Assembly: GCA_016237705.1 (NCBI GenBank)
Contig: CP066204.1
Location: forward strand, 2,009,001-2,073,000
Reading direction: 5' to 3'
Source of the DNA: Aerococcaceae bacterium zg-252
Lineage (GTDB): Bacteria > Bacillota > Bacilli > Lactobacillales > Aerococcaceae
Length of the DNA stretch: 64,000 bases
In this document: piece by piece, positions 54,396 to 64,000 of the stretch
Position numbering within the stretch: the stretch's first letter is position 1
How the letters are laid out: every line of letters starts with the position of its first letter
Position numbers and translations under genes: made by a program
The notes under the pieces: model-generated
Told to the model about the DNA's origin: nothing
The model's database searches: none
Seen by the model: only the letters and a program-made list of their open reading frames with translations

Positions 54396-54727
54396 TAGAA
54401 TTGCACGAACGAATCAATCGGTAATACAAATACCGTTGCACCACCAACTTTTACTTTGACTGGGTAGGCTGCTGTAACATCTAAGCTAACATCTAAATTC
54501 ACCGGAGAAGAGATAAATTGCTCACGTGCTTGGCAGCTAACTTTAATCAGTTCTAATACTTCATCGACACGTTCTTCTTCAATACCAATGATAAATGTCG
54601 TATTACCTGAACGTAAAAATCCACCGGTTGAACTTAATTTCGTTGCACGAATATCCGCTTCATAAAACGCATCACTTAAAATATTTTTATCTTGATCTTG
54701 AACGACTGCTATTACCAACTTCATCAT
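54395..54727 (-). CDS. yaaQ: PII-like cyclic-di-AMP receptor (DarA/PstA)
   Basis: A 110-residue trimeric PII-like protein that binds c-di-AMP. KLVIAVVQDQDKNILSDAF, the TKLSSTGGFLRSGNTTFIIG segment, which contacts the nucleotide, and the C-terminal GGATVFVLPIDSFVQF are typical. Its start codon lies inside the end of tmk, and the overlap is 41 bases. GGAGG is eight bases before the ATG at 54727. Confidence 0.93.
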   Translation of the reverse strand: MMKLVIAVVQDQDKNILSDAFYEADIRATKLSSTGGFLRSGNTTFIIGIEEERVDEVLELIKVSCQAREQFISSPVNLDVSLDVTAAYPVKVKVGGATVFVLPIDSFVQF

Positions 54728-55370
54728 CACAACGACCTCCTTCTACTTGCTGTTCGATATATTCCATACAATTTTGAACAACCTGTTCAATGCTCTGTGT
54801 TCCGTCAATCACTTTGATTCGAGCATGTTCATTGGCTAATAATAGAAAAGCCTCTCTAACTTGTTGATGAAACTCTAAGGCTTCTTGATCTAAGCGGTCA
54901 AACTTTTCATCTTTTCTAGCATTATGAATTCTCTCTAAACCAATTTCCGCTGGTACATCAATTAATAACGTTAAATCCGGCAAAGTTCCTTCAATCGCAA
55001 ATTGATTAATTTCCCAAATTTTTTCGATTTCAATATCACGTGCGAGTCCTTGATAAGCAAGCGAACTATCAATAAAACGGTCGCATAATACCACTTTTCC
55101 TTGTTCTAATGCAGGTAAAACAACTTCTACTAAATGTTGTCGTCTTGCTGCTGCAAATAATAATGCCTCTGTTCGCTTATCCATTAAGGTATTATTCGAA
55201 TCTAAAATGACCGTTCTAATTTGTTCAGCTATCTGACTACCACCAGGTTCACGTGTCACCACAATATCATGATAGCCTTTTTCTTTTAATTCTTTTACTA
55301 ATAATTGTATTACCGTCGTTTTGCCAGCACCTTCAGGTCCTTCAAACGTGATAAAATGTCCTTGTTTCAT
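54687..55370 (-). CDS. tmk: Thymidylate kinase
   Basis: A 227-residue kinase converting dTMP to dTDP. Walker A is ITFEGPEGAGKTT. VTREPGGSQIAEQIR, LLFAAARRQHL, LCDRFIDSSLAYQG and LLIDVPAEIGLERI follow. The C-terminal 20 residues (Arg/Ser-rich, ending NSSRSRSR) are unlike the family core and are encoded in the overlap with yaaQ. The ATG at 55370 has GGAG upstream. The extension to 55442 overlaps recR. Confidence 0.94.
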   Translation of the reverse strand: MKQGHFITFEGPEGAGKTTVIQLLVKELKEKGYHDIVVTREPGGSQIAEQIRTVILDSNNTLMDKRTEALLFAAARRQHLVEVVLPALEQGKVVLCDRFIDSSLAYQGLARDIEIEKIWEINQFAIEGTLPDLTLLIDVPAEIGLERIHNARKDEKFDRLDQEALEFHQQVREAFLLLANEHARIKVIDGTQSIEQVVQNCMEYIEQQVEGGRCDDEVGNSSRSRSR

Positions 55371-55419
55371 TCCATATACTCCTAATTCAATGGGATGACA
55401 AAGCCTTTCCCAGTTTATA

Positions 55420-56016
55420 TTATAGTTCTCTACGACCTTCAATTGCTCTAAACAGTGTCATTTCATCTGCATATTCAATATCACTACCCACTGCCAAACC
55501 ATGTGCCAAACGTGTCACCTTAATCCCTGCTGGTTTTAACAGTCTTGATAAATACATAGCCGTCGCTTCACCTTCAGCAGTCGCATTTGTAGCAATAATG
55601 ACTTCTTGAATCCGCTCATCTTGTAGACGTTGAATTAATTGGGCAATGTTTAAATCATCTGGTCCAATACCTTCCATTGGCGATAAGACACCATGTAAGA
55701 CATGATATAGACCATGATATTCTTGCATACGTTCCAATGACATAATTGCTCTTGTATCTTCTACTACTAAAATCGTCGAAACATCTCGATGAGTATCAGA
55801 GCAAATAATACAAGGATCGACATCGGTAATATTACCACAAATATGGCAATATTTTAAATCACGTTTCACATTGATAAGATTTTGTGCAAATTCTGTTACC
55901 TCACGTTCGTCCATATCAATCACATGAAACGCTAGTCTGGCTGCTGTTTTTGCCCCAATACCCGGTAATTTTGTGAAACTATTAATCAGTTTAGCAATTG
56001 GTGCTGGATACTGCAT
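55420..56016 (-). CDS. recR: Recombination protein RecR
   Basis: A 198-residue protein of the RecFOR pathway, which loads RecA at gaps. The HhH region [21 protein letters not shown], a C4 zinc finger [16 protein letters not shown] and the Toprim motif [14 protein letters not shown] are in normal order. GGAGGAG precedes the ATG. It follows ebfC by 30 bases. Confidence 0.95.
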   Translation of the reverse strand: MQYPAPIAKLINSFTKLPGIGAKTAARLAFHVIDMDEREVTEFAQNLINVKRDLKYCHICGNITDVDPCIICSDTHRDVSTILVVEDTRAIMSLERMQEYHGLYHVLHGVLSPMEGIGPDDLNIAQLIQRLQDERIQEVIIATNATAEGEATAMYLSRLLKPAGIKVTRLAHGLAVGSDIEYADEMTLFRAIEGRREL

Positions 56017-56045
56017 ATGCTCCTCCTACTCACTCTTCGATTATC

Positions 56046-56369
56046 TTAAAATGGTAAATTTAATCCTTTAGTAAATTTACCTAAGCGTTCTTCCGTTATC
56101 TTATCAATTTCGACAATTAAACCATTGACTGTCGATAATACCAAATCTTGTAACATCTCAACATCATCTGGATCTAATAAATCCGGTGCAATCGTTAATT
56201 CTGTTATTTGTCGTTTTCCTGTCATTTTTACCGTTACTAATTGGTTACTATCACTTTTCTCAAAAATCGTTTCTTCGATTGCCGCTTGCTCTTTAGCTAA
56301 TTCTTTTTGCATTTTTTGTGCTTTTTGCAACATTCCTTGCATGTTACCCATGCTTCCCATTCCTCGCAT
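56046..56369 (-). CDS. Nucleoid-associated protein YbaB/EbfC
   Basis: A 107-residue DNA-binding dimer. MQGMLQKAQKMQKELAKEQAAI forms the N-terminal helix. VTVKMTGKRQITELTIAPDLLDPDDVEMLQDLV is the conserved core. It lies between dnaX and recR, as in most Firmicutes. GGAGG is seven bases before the ATG at 56369. The ATG one codon earlier is closer than usual. Confidence 0.93.
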   Translation of the reverse strand: MRGMGSMGNMQGMLQKAQKMQKELAKEQAAIEETIFEKSDSNQLVTVKMTGKRQITELTIAPDLLDPDDVEMLQDLVLSTVNGLIVEIDKITEERLGKFTKGLNLPF

Positions 56370-56459
56370 CATTGAACCTCCATATCAATTATTCTATTTT
56401 TATTTTATCATATTTTATACTTGAAGTGGCATACGCAGTATCGAATATTTTTCATTTTA

Positions 56460-56501
56460 CAAAAATGAGTAGGCAATCGGTTAAACACCACTCCTACTCA
56501 T
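56460..56501 (-). terminator. Intrinsic terminator after dnaX
   Basis: On the minus strand ATGAGTAGG pairs with CCTACTCAT followed by TTTTTG. It lies before the ebfC-recR-tmk block. Confidence 0.78.
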
Positions 56502-56506
56502 TTTCA

Positions 56507-58405
56507 TTATTCATCATATAAAATTGTCACATTATTTTCGCCGAATAATTCAATCGCTTTAGCAATGACTTCCGGTGTTTCATCTACTGCTATCTCATTA
56601 TCCATATTTTCTCGCTGTAATACCCCACCAATTGTTTCGACTGGTTTTGGTACTTCTACGCCTGGAACATCAAACGTATCGTCTGACATCTCCACTTCAA
56701 TCGGTTCACTTTGTTCTAATGAAGACACATCATTTGATTCAATTCTCACTTCTTTTACTTCATCTTTTATCGGCGGCATTAACGGTTTGCCACCATTTTT
56801 TTCACGCAATAATTTATATTCTTGCCTTAATGCATGCCATTCACTATCTAAAATATAAACTAAACGAATTGGCTCTCGAATCAATTGTGCACAAAGTGTC
56901 TCTAATTGTTGTTGTAGATGTGAATCATTTTGTACCATACCACAGAACGCTTCATTTTTAAAACTAATTAATCCCACTCCAGCTCCAGCTGCAAGGGGAT
57001 AAGTCCCATTAAATTTAGCACGTTCTTGTGGATTTACATTTGCTAAAATCGTTGGCCACTGCTGCTTTAAACGCTCAATATGAGCACGTGTTGCTTGGTC
57101 TAATACACGATAAATTTCTTGCGTCTGTTGCTGATATTGACGTTTCATCGCCGACGGTCTAATTCGTGGTGTCGTTACTGCTACCTGTTCTGCTTGTGCT
57201 TTTTGTCCTACTGCACTCAATGTCTGCACTAATTGCGATTCTAATTGCTTAACTTTTTGTTCCAATTGTTCGATTCGCTGCAACAATACGTCTTTATTCG
57301 GAGATGATTCTTGTGTCGCAATGGCTACATTTCCTTTATTTTGTGCCAGTTGAATCGTGACGATTTCTAAATATAAATCCGGTGCATTACTAAAACGCAT
57401 CTGCGATTGAGCTTGATTTAGCGAATGAATTAATTGAAAGTAAAAAGTCGCCGGCACTACTTTATTTAAGCTCATTAATTCCTCATCACTCAACAATGTA
57501 TCATTATGTTTAGTATGATGTGACAATAACACATCACGAGCAAATAAAATCAATTCTTCAATAAATCGACTAGCTTGTTTTCCTGATTGTAAAACCTCTT
57601 TAACAATCATCAATGCTTTTGTGCCAGATTCTTGATAAATATCTTCGATATAGTTTACATATACTTGATGATTCACACTACCCGATACTTCTAAAGCAGC
57701 TGCTAAGGTTAATTTATCCGATTGATACGATAAGGCTTGGTCTAACAAACTTAAACTATCACGCATACCCCCATTGGCAGCTCTAGCAATCACTTTCAAC
57801 GCATCATTTTCTGCTGGAATATGACGTTGATCCAAAATGTACTGCATTCTCCCAATTAAATCAACATCTTTAATCCGTTGAAAATCAAAACGTTGCGTTC
57901 TCGATAAAATAGTCGCCGGAATTTTATGCGGTTCCGTCGTCGCTAAAATAAACAATACATGTGCAGGTGGTTCCTCTAATGTTTTCAATAGGGCATTGAA
58001 CGCACCTGTCGTCAACATATGTACCTCATCAATAATGTATACTTTGTATTTAGCTTGTGTCGGTGCATATCTCACCTTATCACGCAATTCACGAATTTCA
58101 TCAACACCATTATTACTCGCTGCATCAATTTCCACAACATCAGGCAACTGACCACTCGTTATCGCTTGGCACAATTCACATTCATTACATGGATTCCCGT
58201 CGATTTGATTCGGACAATTCACAGCTTTCGCTAATATTTTAGCCACACTTGTTTTACCTGTACCTCTTGGCCCTGTAAACAAATATGCATGACTCAATTG
58301 ATCATATTTAACAGCATTTTTCAATGTTTCTGCTATCATCGGTTGTCCAACTAATTCATCAAATGACTGTGGACGCCAAACACGGTATAAAGCTTGGTAA
58401 CTCAA
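56507..58405 (-). CDS. dnaX: DNA polymerase III gamma/tau subunit
   Basis: A 632-residue clamp-loader ATPase. RPQSFDELVGQ opens it. Walker A is GPRGTGKTS, the zinc module CPNQIDGNPCNECELC, Walker B IIDEVHML, and TILSRTQRFDFQRI carries the SRC-type arginine finger. From about residue 370 it becomes a tau-type tail with coiled coil (LQRIEQLEQKVKQLESQL) and an acidic end. It is a single full-length frame. I see no convincing programmed-frameshift signal. It lies between the SRP RNA and ebfC. Confidence 0.95.
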   Translation of the reverse strand: MSYQALYRVWRPQSFDELVGQPMIAETLKNAVKYDQLSHAYLFTGPRGTGKTSVAKILAKAVNCPNQIDGNPCNECELCQAITSGQLPDVVEIDAASNNGVDEIRELRDKVRYAPTQAKYKVYIIDEVHMLTTGAFNALLKTLEEPPAHVLFILATTEPHKIPATILSRTQRFDFQRIKDVDLIGRMQYILDQRHIPAENDALKVIARAANGGMRDSLSLLDQALSYQSDKLTLAAALEVSGSVNHQVYVNYIEDIYQESGTKALMIVKEVLQSGKQASRFIEELILFARDVLLSHHTKHNDTLLSDEELMSLNKVVPATFYFQLIHSLNQAQSQMRFSNAPDLYLEIVTIQLAQNKGNVAIATQESSPNKDVLLQRIEQLEQKVKQLESQLVQTLSAVGQKAQAEQVAVTTPRIRPSAMKRQYQQQTQEIYRVLDQATRAHIERLKQQWPTILANVNPQERAKFNGTYPLAAGAGVGLISFKNEAFCGMVQNDSHLQQQLETLCAQLIREPIRLVYILDSEWHALRQEYKLLREKNGGKPLMPPIKDEVKEVRIESNDVSSLEQSEPIEVEMSDDTFDVPGVEVPKPVETIGGVLQRENMDNEIAVDETPEVIAKAIELFGENNVTILYDE

Positions 58406-58512
58406 GATATTGCCCTCCTCTATCTATTTACTTCATTATATCACATCAATGTTTACACTTATATTCTAATATACCAATAAGTAAATAAAATTCATTCAGT
58501 GCTTTAAACATA

Positions 58513-58596
58513 CAAAAAAGGCACATGACTTTGTCACTTATAGCTGCTACCTTCCGGTCCTGACTCGATTCGTGACGCCACCATTGCCTTACCTCT
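58513..58596 (-). ncRNA. ffs: Signal recognition particle RNA (short bacterial 4.5S type)
   Basis: The minus strand contains GTCAGGACCGGAAGGTAGCAGC, the SRP RNA domain IV tetraloop and internal-loop signature (split here as GTCAGGACCGGAAGG and TAGCAGC). GTCAC and GTGAC arms flank it, and a TTTTTTG run ends it. A TATGCTAAT -10 box lies just upstream. It sits between tadA and dnaX, its usual place in Firmicutes. The Alu domain of the long Bacillus form is absent. Confidence 0.9.
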
Positions 58597-58611
58597 ATAT
58601 TAGCATAAGTT

Positions 58612-58645
58612 TCACAAAAATGCTAGTGGTGTACCTAGCATTTTT
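58612..58645 (-). terminator. Terminator after tadA
   Basis: AAAAATGCTAG pairs perfectly with CTAGCATTTTT around an eight-base loop. Confidence 0.85.
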
Positions 58646-58665
58646 ACGAAACAAGTTATCCACAA

Positions 58666-59187
58666 TTATTGTGAGTTATCCACAGAGTTGTGCATAAGTT
58701 TCTCTTGTTTTCGTTTTTCTCGTAATCCTTTAAAAAAAGCACTTAATCTTTGACCACATTCATCAGCCAAAATTCCTTCAATCACTTGAGCATTATGATT
58801 GAAACGTGAATCTTCGATTAAATTCATTAAACTTCCCACACAGCCAGCTTTTGCATCTCTCGCTCCAAAAACAACCGTTTGAATACGAGATAAAATAATA
58901 GCTCCAGCACACATTGGACATGGCTCCAATGTAACATATAAAGTAGCACCTTCTAATCGCCATTGCTCTTGCAACTGATTTGCTTCATTAATCGCTAGTA
59001 ATTCTGCATGAGCAGTAGCACTATGGGTTAATTCTCGTAAATTATGTGCTTTTGCAATCACTTTTTCATCTTTGACAATAATCGCTCCAATCGGCACTTC
59101 TCCTAATTCTTGTGCAATAGCTGCTTGTGCTAAGGCTAAACGCATCCATTTCTCATGGTTTAAACGTTCAGAATCTGACATATTCAT
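58666..59187 (-). CDS. tadA: tRNA-specific adenosine34 deaminase
   Basis: A 173-residue zinc deaminase that makes inosine at the wobble base of tRNA-Arg(ACG). The zinc and catalytic motifs are ATAHAELLAI (His-Ala-Glu) and TLEPCPMCAGAI (P-C-x-x-C). GEVPIGAIIV and NHNAQVIEGILADECGQRLSAFF are also typical. The ATG at 59187 follows AAAGGAGG. An extension to 59220 is unneeded. Confidence 0.95.
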   Translation of the reverse strand: MNMSDSERLNHEKWMRLALAQAAIAQELGEVPIGAIIVKDEKVIAKAHNLRELTHSATAHAELLAINEANQLQEQWRLEGATLYVTLEPCPMCAGAIILSRIQTVVFGARDAKAGCVGSLMNLIEDSRFNHNAQVIEGILADECGQRLSAFFKGLREKRKQEKLMHNSVDNSQ

Positions 59188-59317
59188 TATTTCGCCTCCT
59201 TTATTCAAGTTTACTTGCACTCCATTTATTATTTTATGTTTAATCCAGTTGCTATACTAGGTAATCAACGTCAAATATGGTACACTAAGAGTGTAAATTT
59301 TTCAAGGAGGCATCACA

Positions 59318-60181
59318 GTGATTCAAACTATTCAACAATTATATCCACAAGCACTCATCAATCCTGATAACCTTGATTCACTTATTGCTACCCACCACAT
59401 TTTACATATTAAGAAACAAATAATTGCCATTCCTAAAGAGGATATACCAACAAAAGAGTTAACACTCCTTTCATTGTTGGTGGAGAAACAACCTAATACG
59501 AAACCAAAATCTCATTGGCAAAAATTTTTAGAGCAAAGCTCTCAAAATATACCGATTATTACCGGCAATCTACAAGTGCTGCATATTGAGTTTAGACATA
59601 CTAAACATGATGATAACCTTGATTTATGGCTATCAACATTTAAAGAGGCCTTTCCAGCAGTAATCGAATGGTTTCCAATCGCATTGAGACGCTTTACAAT
59701 TCTATTAAAAATTAAATCCGTAGAAGATTTAGATGTCGAATTACTTCATGCATTAATTCAAACTTTAGATACGGACTTTGATACCTCAACTCGAGTCATT
59801 ATTGGATATACTCATCCGCTATCATTGAATTTGCCTATTCAGTATCAACATGAATTAGCATTGGTTGAACACACTTTTCGCCACGATGCGAGTGTTCGAT
59901 TTGAAACGTTAACCCCTATTCTCATTCGACAAATTGGTCGCAATACTTTACAACACAATGAATTATTGCAACCCTTACAACAAATTATTCGACAAAATAA
60001 TGAATATAGTAGCTTAATCCAAGCTCTTTTCGAGCATCAGGGCAACTTATCACAAGCTGCCGAACAACTCTATATTCACCGTAATACATTAACATATCGT
60101 TTACAAAAATTTTATAAAGAAACAGGTATGCAGTTACAACACTTACCTGACTTAGTTATATGCTATCTTTGCTTGTTTTAA
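59318..60181 (+). CDS. PucR/CdaR-type helix-turn-helix regulator
   Basis: A 287-residue protein. The C-terminal LFEHQGNLSQAAEQLYIHRNTLTYRLQKF is the HTH_30 domain of PucR and CdaR regulators. The N-terminal 210 residues show no domain I recognise and are shorter than in typical PucR proteins. CAAGGAGG precedes the start codon, which reads GTG. No obvious partner gene lies alongside, so the target is unknown. Confidence 0.8.
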   Translation: MIQTIQQLYPQALINPDNLDSLIATHHILHIKKQIIAIPKEDIPTKELTLLSLLVEKQPNTKPKSHWQKFLEQSSQNIPIITGNLQVLHIEFRHTKHDDNLDLWLSTFKEAFPAVIEWFPIALRRFTILLKIKSVEDLDVELLHALIQTLDTDFDTSTRVIIGYTHPLSLNLPIQYQHELALVEHTFRHDASVRFETLTPILIRQIGRNTLQHNELLQPLQQIIRQNNEYSSLIQALFEHQGNLSQAAEQLYIHRNTLTYRLQKFYKETGMQLQHLPDLVICYLCLF

Positions 60182-60254
60182 GACTTTATTTTTAATGCCT
60201 TGACAGCTATAATAAATAAAACTCACTACATCAATTATTTACTTGGAGGCAATC

Positions 60255-61142
60255 ATGAACTTACGTGATTTGGAATATTTCAAATATTTAGCTGAAAGTT
60301 TAAGTTTCACAAAAACGGCAGAACATTTCTTTGTATCGCAGCCGTCTATATCCATTGCATTAAAACGCCTAGAAGAAGAATTTGAAACCAAACTCATTCA
60401 GCGAGAACGTTCTGCTAAAAATATTCGTTTAACAGCATCTGGTAGAACTTTGTATCATCGCACCATTGATATGCTAAACTTATTTAAACAAACAAAACAA
60501 GAAATGAGCGAAACCGTACCTGAATCTGTCCAATTAGGATTAATTTCAATTATCGGCTCACATTATTTACCTAAATTATTTGCACATATTAAAGGAACTG
60601 ACTATCAATTAAGTTTGATTGAGGAAAATACAGCTGATGAATTGATTGAATCTCTAAGAGCAAAAACTTTCCCTATCGCCATTACGATTCACGAACACGA
60701 AAAATTTGCTCAACAATGGATTGATTCTTATCCTATTTCTCACGCACCTATCCAATTATGTGTGTCTAAAAATCACTATTTAGCAAATTATCGTGAATTA
60801 TCAATCGTAGAATTAATGAATGAATCATTCATCTCGCTCAAACCTGGAACAGTACATGAACGTTTATTTTATCAATGGGCAACACAACATAAACTCCCTA
60901 TGGAGACTGTTCAATATACAGATAATCTATATGAAGTCATCGAACAAGTCGAATCTGGAAGACGACTCGCTTTATTAACAGAAAATACCATTTTATCGAA
61001 TGATAAGATTATTTCAATACCTGTTAAAAATGCACCAATCAGTTATACTAGCCTTATTATTAATAATGAGGCTACACTTTCTCCAGAACAAGCAGCTTTC
61101 AACCAACAACTCATTGATATTGTCAAAAACAAGTCGCTCTAA
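60255..61142 (+). CDS. LysR-family transcriptional regulator
   Basis: A 295-residue regulator. The N-terminal winged helix is MNLRDLEYFKYLAESLSFTK through SQPSISIALKRLEEEFETKLIQRERSAKNIRLTASG (in two parts). A periplasmic-binding-like effector domain follows. The ATG at 60255 follows TTGGAGG. A TTG four codons earlier is inside that ribosome site. It is separated from the PucR-like gene by 73 bases, and the effector is unknown. Confidence 0.9.
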   Translation: MNLRDLEYFKYLAESLSFTKTAEHFFVSQPSISIALKRLEEEFETKLIQRERSAKNIRLTASGRTLYHRTIDMLNLFKQTKQEMSETVPESVQLGLISIIGSHYLPKLFAHIKGTDYQLSLIEENTADELIESLRAKTFPIAITIHEHEKFAQQWIDSYPISHAPIQLCVSKNHYLANYRELSIVELMNESFISLKPGTVHERLFYQWATQHKLPMETVQYTDNLYEVIEQVESGRRLALLTENTILSNDKIISIPVKNAPISYTSLIINNEATLSPEQAAFNQQLIDIVKNKSL

Positions 61143-61153
61143 CAGCAAAAATA

Positions 61154-61187
61154 ACGGACATTCACTTTATCGGCGAATGTCCGTTTT
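61154..61187. terminator. Bidirectional terminator
   Basis: ACGGACATTC pairs perfectly with GAATGTCCGT, with T-rich flank on the plus strand. It separates the LysR gene from the facing small membrane protein gene. Confidence 0.85.
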
Positions 61188-61200
61188 ATCATATTATCTA

Positions 61201-61554
61201 TTATTGAATCCAGTCTGACACTCTATCAGCTACATCAGTACCTAATTCTTTTGCACGATCAACCACTTGATTCATCACAGAACCTACTTGTCCCGCTACT
61301 TTATTCGCAGTCTTTTCAGTTTCGTCCATTAATTTCATTACCGTATTCAATTCTGTATCCGATAATTTATCAATCGCATCAATTAACCCTTGCGACCCTT
61401 TCAAATTTTGACGAATAAATGATTTAGCTTTTTCACGATTTAAAATGCTTTCTACTTTTGTACGTGCATTTTCATCAATGTATAAATACAGTGATACACC
61501 GGCTACTGCAACTGCAGCTCCCAATAATACTCTCCCAAAACAATTTTTTGACAT
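61201..61554 (-). CDS. Small YtxH-like membrane-anchored protein
   Basis: A 117-residue protein. One hydrophobic segment near the N terminus (VLLGAAVAVAGVSLYLYI) is followed by a helical cytoplasmic part with amphipathic repeats (TEKTANKVAGQVGSVMNQVV). This layout resembles YtxH-type stress proteins, but similarity is not strong enough for a firm call. GGAGG precedes the ATG. It follows clpC by about 110 bases. Confidence 0.65.
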   Translation of the reverse strand: MSKNCFGRVLLGAAVAVAGVSLYLYIDENARTKVESILNREKAKSFIRQNLKGSQGLIDAIDKLSDTELNTVMKLMDETEKTANKVAGQVGSVMNQVVDRAKELGTDVADRVSDWIQ

Positions 61555-61661
61555 GTTTATTCCTCCTAATAATTAAGTATTCGTTATTTATTCTAGTACA
61601 ACTTCTCTATTAATAGTATAACACATCTAAGTTGAGAAAGCTTTCATTCTGCTTGTAGGCA

Positions 61662-64000
61662 TTAATTCTTAGTACGATTAGAAATATTAATACTACCTCC
61701 ACGACCACCAATAGTAATTTGGTCACCATTTTGAATATTTCCATTTAAAATTAGTTCACTCAATTCATCTTCAATTTGTTTTTGAATCGCACGACGAATC
61801 GGTCTTGCTCCGTATTCGGGATCAAATCCTGCTTCAGCAATAATATCCACTGCCGTATCCGTAATACGTGCTTGAATATCCAAGTCTTCTAAACGTTTTA
61901 CAATATCAGCTGTATGTAATTTAACAATTTCTCGAATATTATCTTTTGTTAATGAATGGAAGACAATCGTTTCATCAATACGATTTAAAAACTCTGGTCT
62001 AAACGCACGTTTCAATTCTTCACGAATCTTCCGTTCCATAGCTTGATGATTTTCAGTTACAGCAACTGCACCAAACCCAACTGATTTCTCGTCACGCAAT
62101 GCTGTTGCCCCTAAATTAGATGTCATAATAATAATCGTATTTCTAAAGTCAACTTTACGACCCTTACCGTCAGTTAAATGTCCATCATCAAATACTTGCA
62201 GTAAAATATTAAAGACATCCGGGTGTGCCTTTTCCACCTCATCAAGTAAAATCACACTATATGGTTTTTGACGGATTTTTTCTGTTAATTGACCTGCCTC
62301 ATCATAGCCCACATAGCCTGGTGGTGAACCTACCAAACGTGACACACTATGTTTCTCCATATATTCAGACATATCCACTCGAATCATATTTTCTTCGCTA
62401 CCGAACATGACATCAGCTAATGTTTTCGCCAATTCTGTCTTACCAACACCAGTAGGGCCTAAGAATAGGAATGACCCAATTGGACGTTTAGGTGATTTCA
62501 AACCACTTCTAGCTCGGCGAATAGCACGTGATACCGATTTTACAGCTTCATCTTGACCGATGACACGCTCATGTAATACTGCTTCTAAATTCACTAGACG
62601 TTGCGATTCTGATGTTTCCATTTGTTGAACAGGCACACCTGTTGCTTGTGCCACAACTTCAGCCACATCATGACTTGTTACAGTTAAAACTGCCTTAGTC
62701 TGTGGTTGTGTTTCTTGTTGATCCATTTCTGCTAATTGTGTTTCCAATTGCACTTCTTTTTGTCGTAATTCAGATGCCTTATCGAAATCTCTAGCTAAAA
62801 TGGCTTGTTCTTTTTCGCTTGATAACTCCACTAATTGCTGTTCCAATGTATCAACAGAAACCGTCGTTATTTCACCAGCTGCATCAATCCGTACTCGAGC
62901 GGCTGCTTCATCAATTAAATCAACAGCTTTATCTGGTAATCGTCTTGCAGTCATGTATCGTGCACTTAATTTTACAGCTGCTTCTACTGCTTCTGTTGGA
63001 ATTTCAACCGTATGATGTTCTTCATATTTTCCTTTTAACCCTTCAATAATCGCAATTGATTCTTCAATTGACGGTTCATCAATTTGCACTTTTGAAAAAC
63101 GACGTTCTAATGCAGCATCTTTTTCAATATATTTTTGATACTCATTTAAAGTAGTCGCCCCAATCACTTGGATTTCACCACGAGCCAACGCTGGTTTTAA
63201 AATATTAGAGGCATCAATCGCACCCTCAGCACCACCGGCACCAATCAAAGTATGTAATTCATCAATAAAGAGAATAATATTGCCACTATCAGACATCTCT
63301 TCAATGATTTTTTTCATTCGTTCTTCAAACTCACCACGATATTTTGTACCTGCAACTAAAGCACCCATATCTAACATCATCAAACGTTTATTAGCAATAT
63401 CTTCTGGTACATCTCTTGCTATAATACGCTGTGCTAAACCTTCGGCTAAAGCCGTTTTACCTACACCCGGTTCCCCAACTAAAACTGGATTATTCTTAGT
63501 TCGTCTACTAATAATTTGAACAATTCGATGTACTTCTTGTTCCCGACCAATCACTGGATCTAATTGTCCACGACGTGCTAAATCTGTTAAGTCACGTGCC
63601 ACTGAATCTAAGGTTGGACTTGTTGTTGCTTGATTATTTTGATTACGATTATTTCTACCACTGCGAGTTTGACGACGATTTTTTGTATCATCCCCCTCAC
63701 CGTCAGTAGCGCCAATTAACTCGTATACCGTACGTCGTAATGCATCAAAATCAATCTCAAGATTACGAAGTAATACCACCGCTAAGATTTCTTCTTTTAA
63801 AATTCCTAGCAATAAATGCTCAGTACCAACTTTTGGTGCCCCTAAACGTTTTGCATCATTAGATGCATTCATAATCACTTTTTTGGCTCTTGGAGAATAC
63901 GGAATCACTTGTTCTCCCATCATTCTTGGCGGAGCAAATTTTCCATGAATCGCTTCTAATTCTGCGATTAAAGCATTGTAAGTCGCACCATGTTCACGTA
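61662..64000 (-). CDS. clpC: ATP-dependent Clp protease ATP-binding subunit ClpC (5' end outside window)
   Basis: The frame stays open to the window edge, so the first part of the gene is missing. 779 residues are visible. The N domain includes [22 protein letters not shown] and [10 protein letters not shown]. The first AAA+ module has [13 protein letters not shown]. The UVR-like middle region is [22 protein letters not shown]. The second AAA+ module has [13 protein letters not shown] and [18 protein letters not shown]. It unfolds substrates for ClpP together with adaptors such as MecA. Upstream residues ([20 protein letters not shown]) join the first Clp_N repeat, so an internal ATG at 63923 is not the start. 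Confidence 0.93.
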   Translation of the reverse strand, partial: REHGATYNALIAELEAIHGKFAPPRMMGEQVIPYSPRAKKVIMNASNDAKRLGAPKVGTEHLLLGILKEEILAVVLLRNLEIDFDALRRTVYELIGATDGEGDDTKNRRQTRSGRNNRNQNNQATTSPTLDSVARDLTDLARRGQLDPVIGREQEVHRIVQIISRRTKNNPVLVGEPGVGKTALAEGLAQRIIARDVPEDIANKRLMMLDMGALVAGTKYRGEFEERMKKIIEEMSDSGNIILFIDELHTLIGAGGAEGAIDASNILKPALARGEIQVIGATTLNEYQKYIEKDAALERRFSKVQIDEPSIEESIAIIEGLKGKYEEHHTVEIPTEAVEAAVKLSARYMTARRLPDKAVDLIDEAAARVRIDAAGEITTVSVDTLEQQLVELSSEKEQAILARDFDKASELRQKEVQLETQLAEMDQQETQPQTKAVLTVTSHDVAEVVAQATGVPVQQMETSESQRLVNLEAVLHERVIGQDEAVKSVSRAIRRARSGLKSPKRPIGSFLFLGPTGVGKTELAKTLADVMFGSEENMIRVDMSEYMEKHSVSRLVGSPPGYVGYDEAGQLTEKIRQKPYSVILLDEVEKAHPDVFNILLQVFDDGHLTDGKGRKVDFRNTIIIMTSNLGATALRDEKSVGFGAVAVTENHQAMERKIREELKRAFRPEFLNRIDETIVFHSLTKDNIREIVKLHTADIVKRLEDLDIQARITDTAVDIIAEAGFDPEYGARPIRRAIQKQIEDELSELILNGNIQNGDQITIGGRGGSINISNRTKN

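Noticed and set aside
56507-58405. Programmed frameshift in dnaX
   Set aside because: I did not find an A-rich slippery heptamer with a following hairpin at the gamma/tau border. The Gram-positive tau form is normally full-length only.

Overview
The window comes from a low-GC Gram-positive bacterium of the order Lactobacillales, most like the Aerococcaceae/Carnobacteriaceae. That is inferred from the AT-rich sequence, strong Shine-Dalgarno sites, a short SRP RNA between tadA and dnaX, a ParA-ParB-DUF951-YchF block and a lactobacillales-type ClpC. The species cannot be fixed from sequence alone.

Region 1 (1-29341) is a carbohydrate island, mostly read on the minus strand. It begins with rhamnogalacturonan-related genes: a GH105 unsaturated uronyl hydrolase (cut by the window edge), rhamnose mutarotase, a decayed MATE transporter, an SGNH acetylesterase and a TIM-barrel isomerase. 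Next is kdgA-kdgK-kduI-kduD (5-keto-4-deoxyuronate to pyruvate + GAP) behind a promoter with a cre-like box. Then come a GH3/HAD pair, kdgA2-uxaC-uxuA-uxuB (glucuronate to KDG to pyruvate), a FadR-type GntR regulator, beta-glucuronidase uidA, the wreck of a KDG kinase, a GH2-carboxylesterase-GPH transporter operon with a divergent AraC regulator, and a second GPH transporter. One palindromic operator (core CATCTGATG) occurs six times at four promoters. At three of them it fills the 17-bp spacer of a near-consensus promoter, so the GntR regulon can be read from the DNA. The island ends with a secreted flavinylated fumarate-reductase-like protein.

Region 2 (29345-42256) holds a degenerate IS200/IS605 element (nonsense mutation in tnpA) and then housekeeping genes: guaB, a DUF1129 membrane protein, ychF, DUF951, parB, parA, rsmG, a nitroreductase, a THF riboswitch with folT, an FAD amino-acid oxidase, mscL, efp and an aminotransferase.

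Region 3 (42281-48496) looks acquired. It has a LanFEG-like lantibiotic-immunity ABC transporter, a divergent OmpR/EnvZ-type two-component system, a small XRE regulator and a truncated second copy of the permease.

Region 4 (48560-64000) is core genome: yhcH-like, tag, a DUF218 protein, rsmI, GIY-YIG, trmN6-like, yabA, holB, yaaQ, tmk, recR, ebfC, dnaX, SRP RNA, tadA, PucR-like and LysR regulators, a small membrane protein and clpC (5' end outside the window).

The most unusual feature is a dispersed intergenic repeat of about 120 bp. Eleven full or partial copies lie between a stop codon and the next start codon, always in the orientation of the downstream gene, with a conserved end next to the Shine-Dalgarno site. 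Several copies show nested stems with compensatory changes, which suggests a structured leader RNA or a hairpin-forming mobile repeat.
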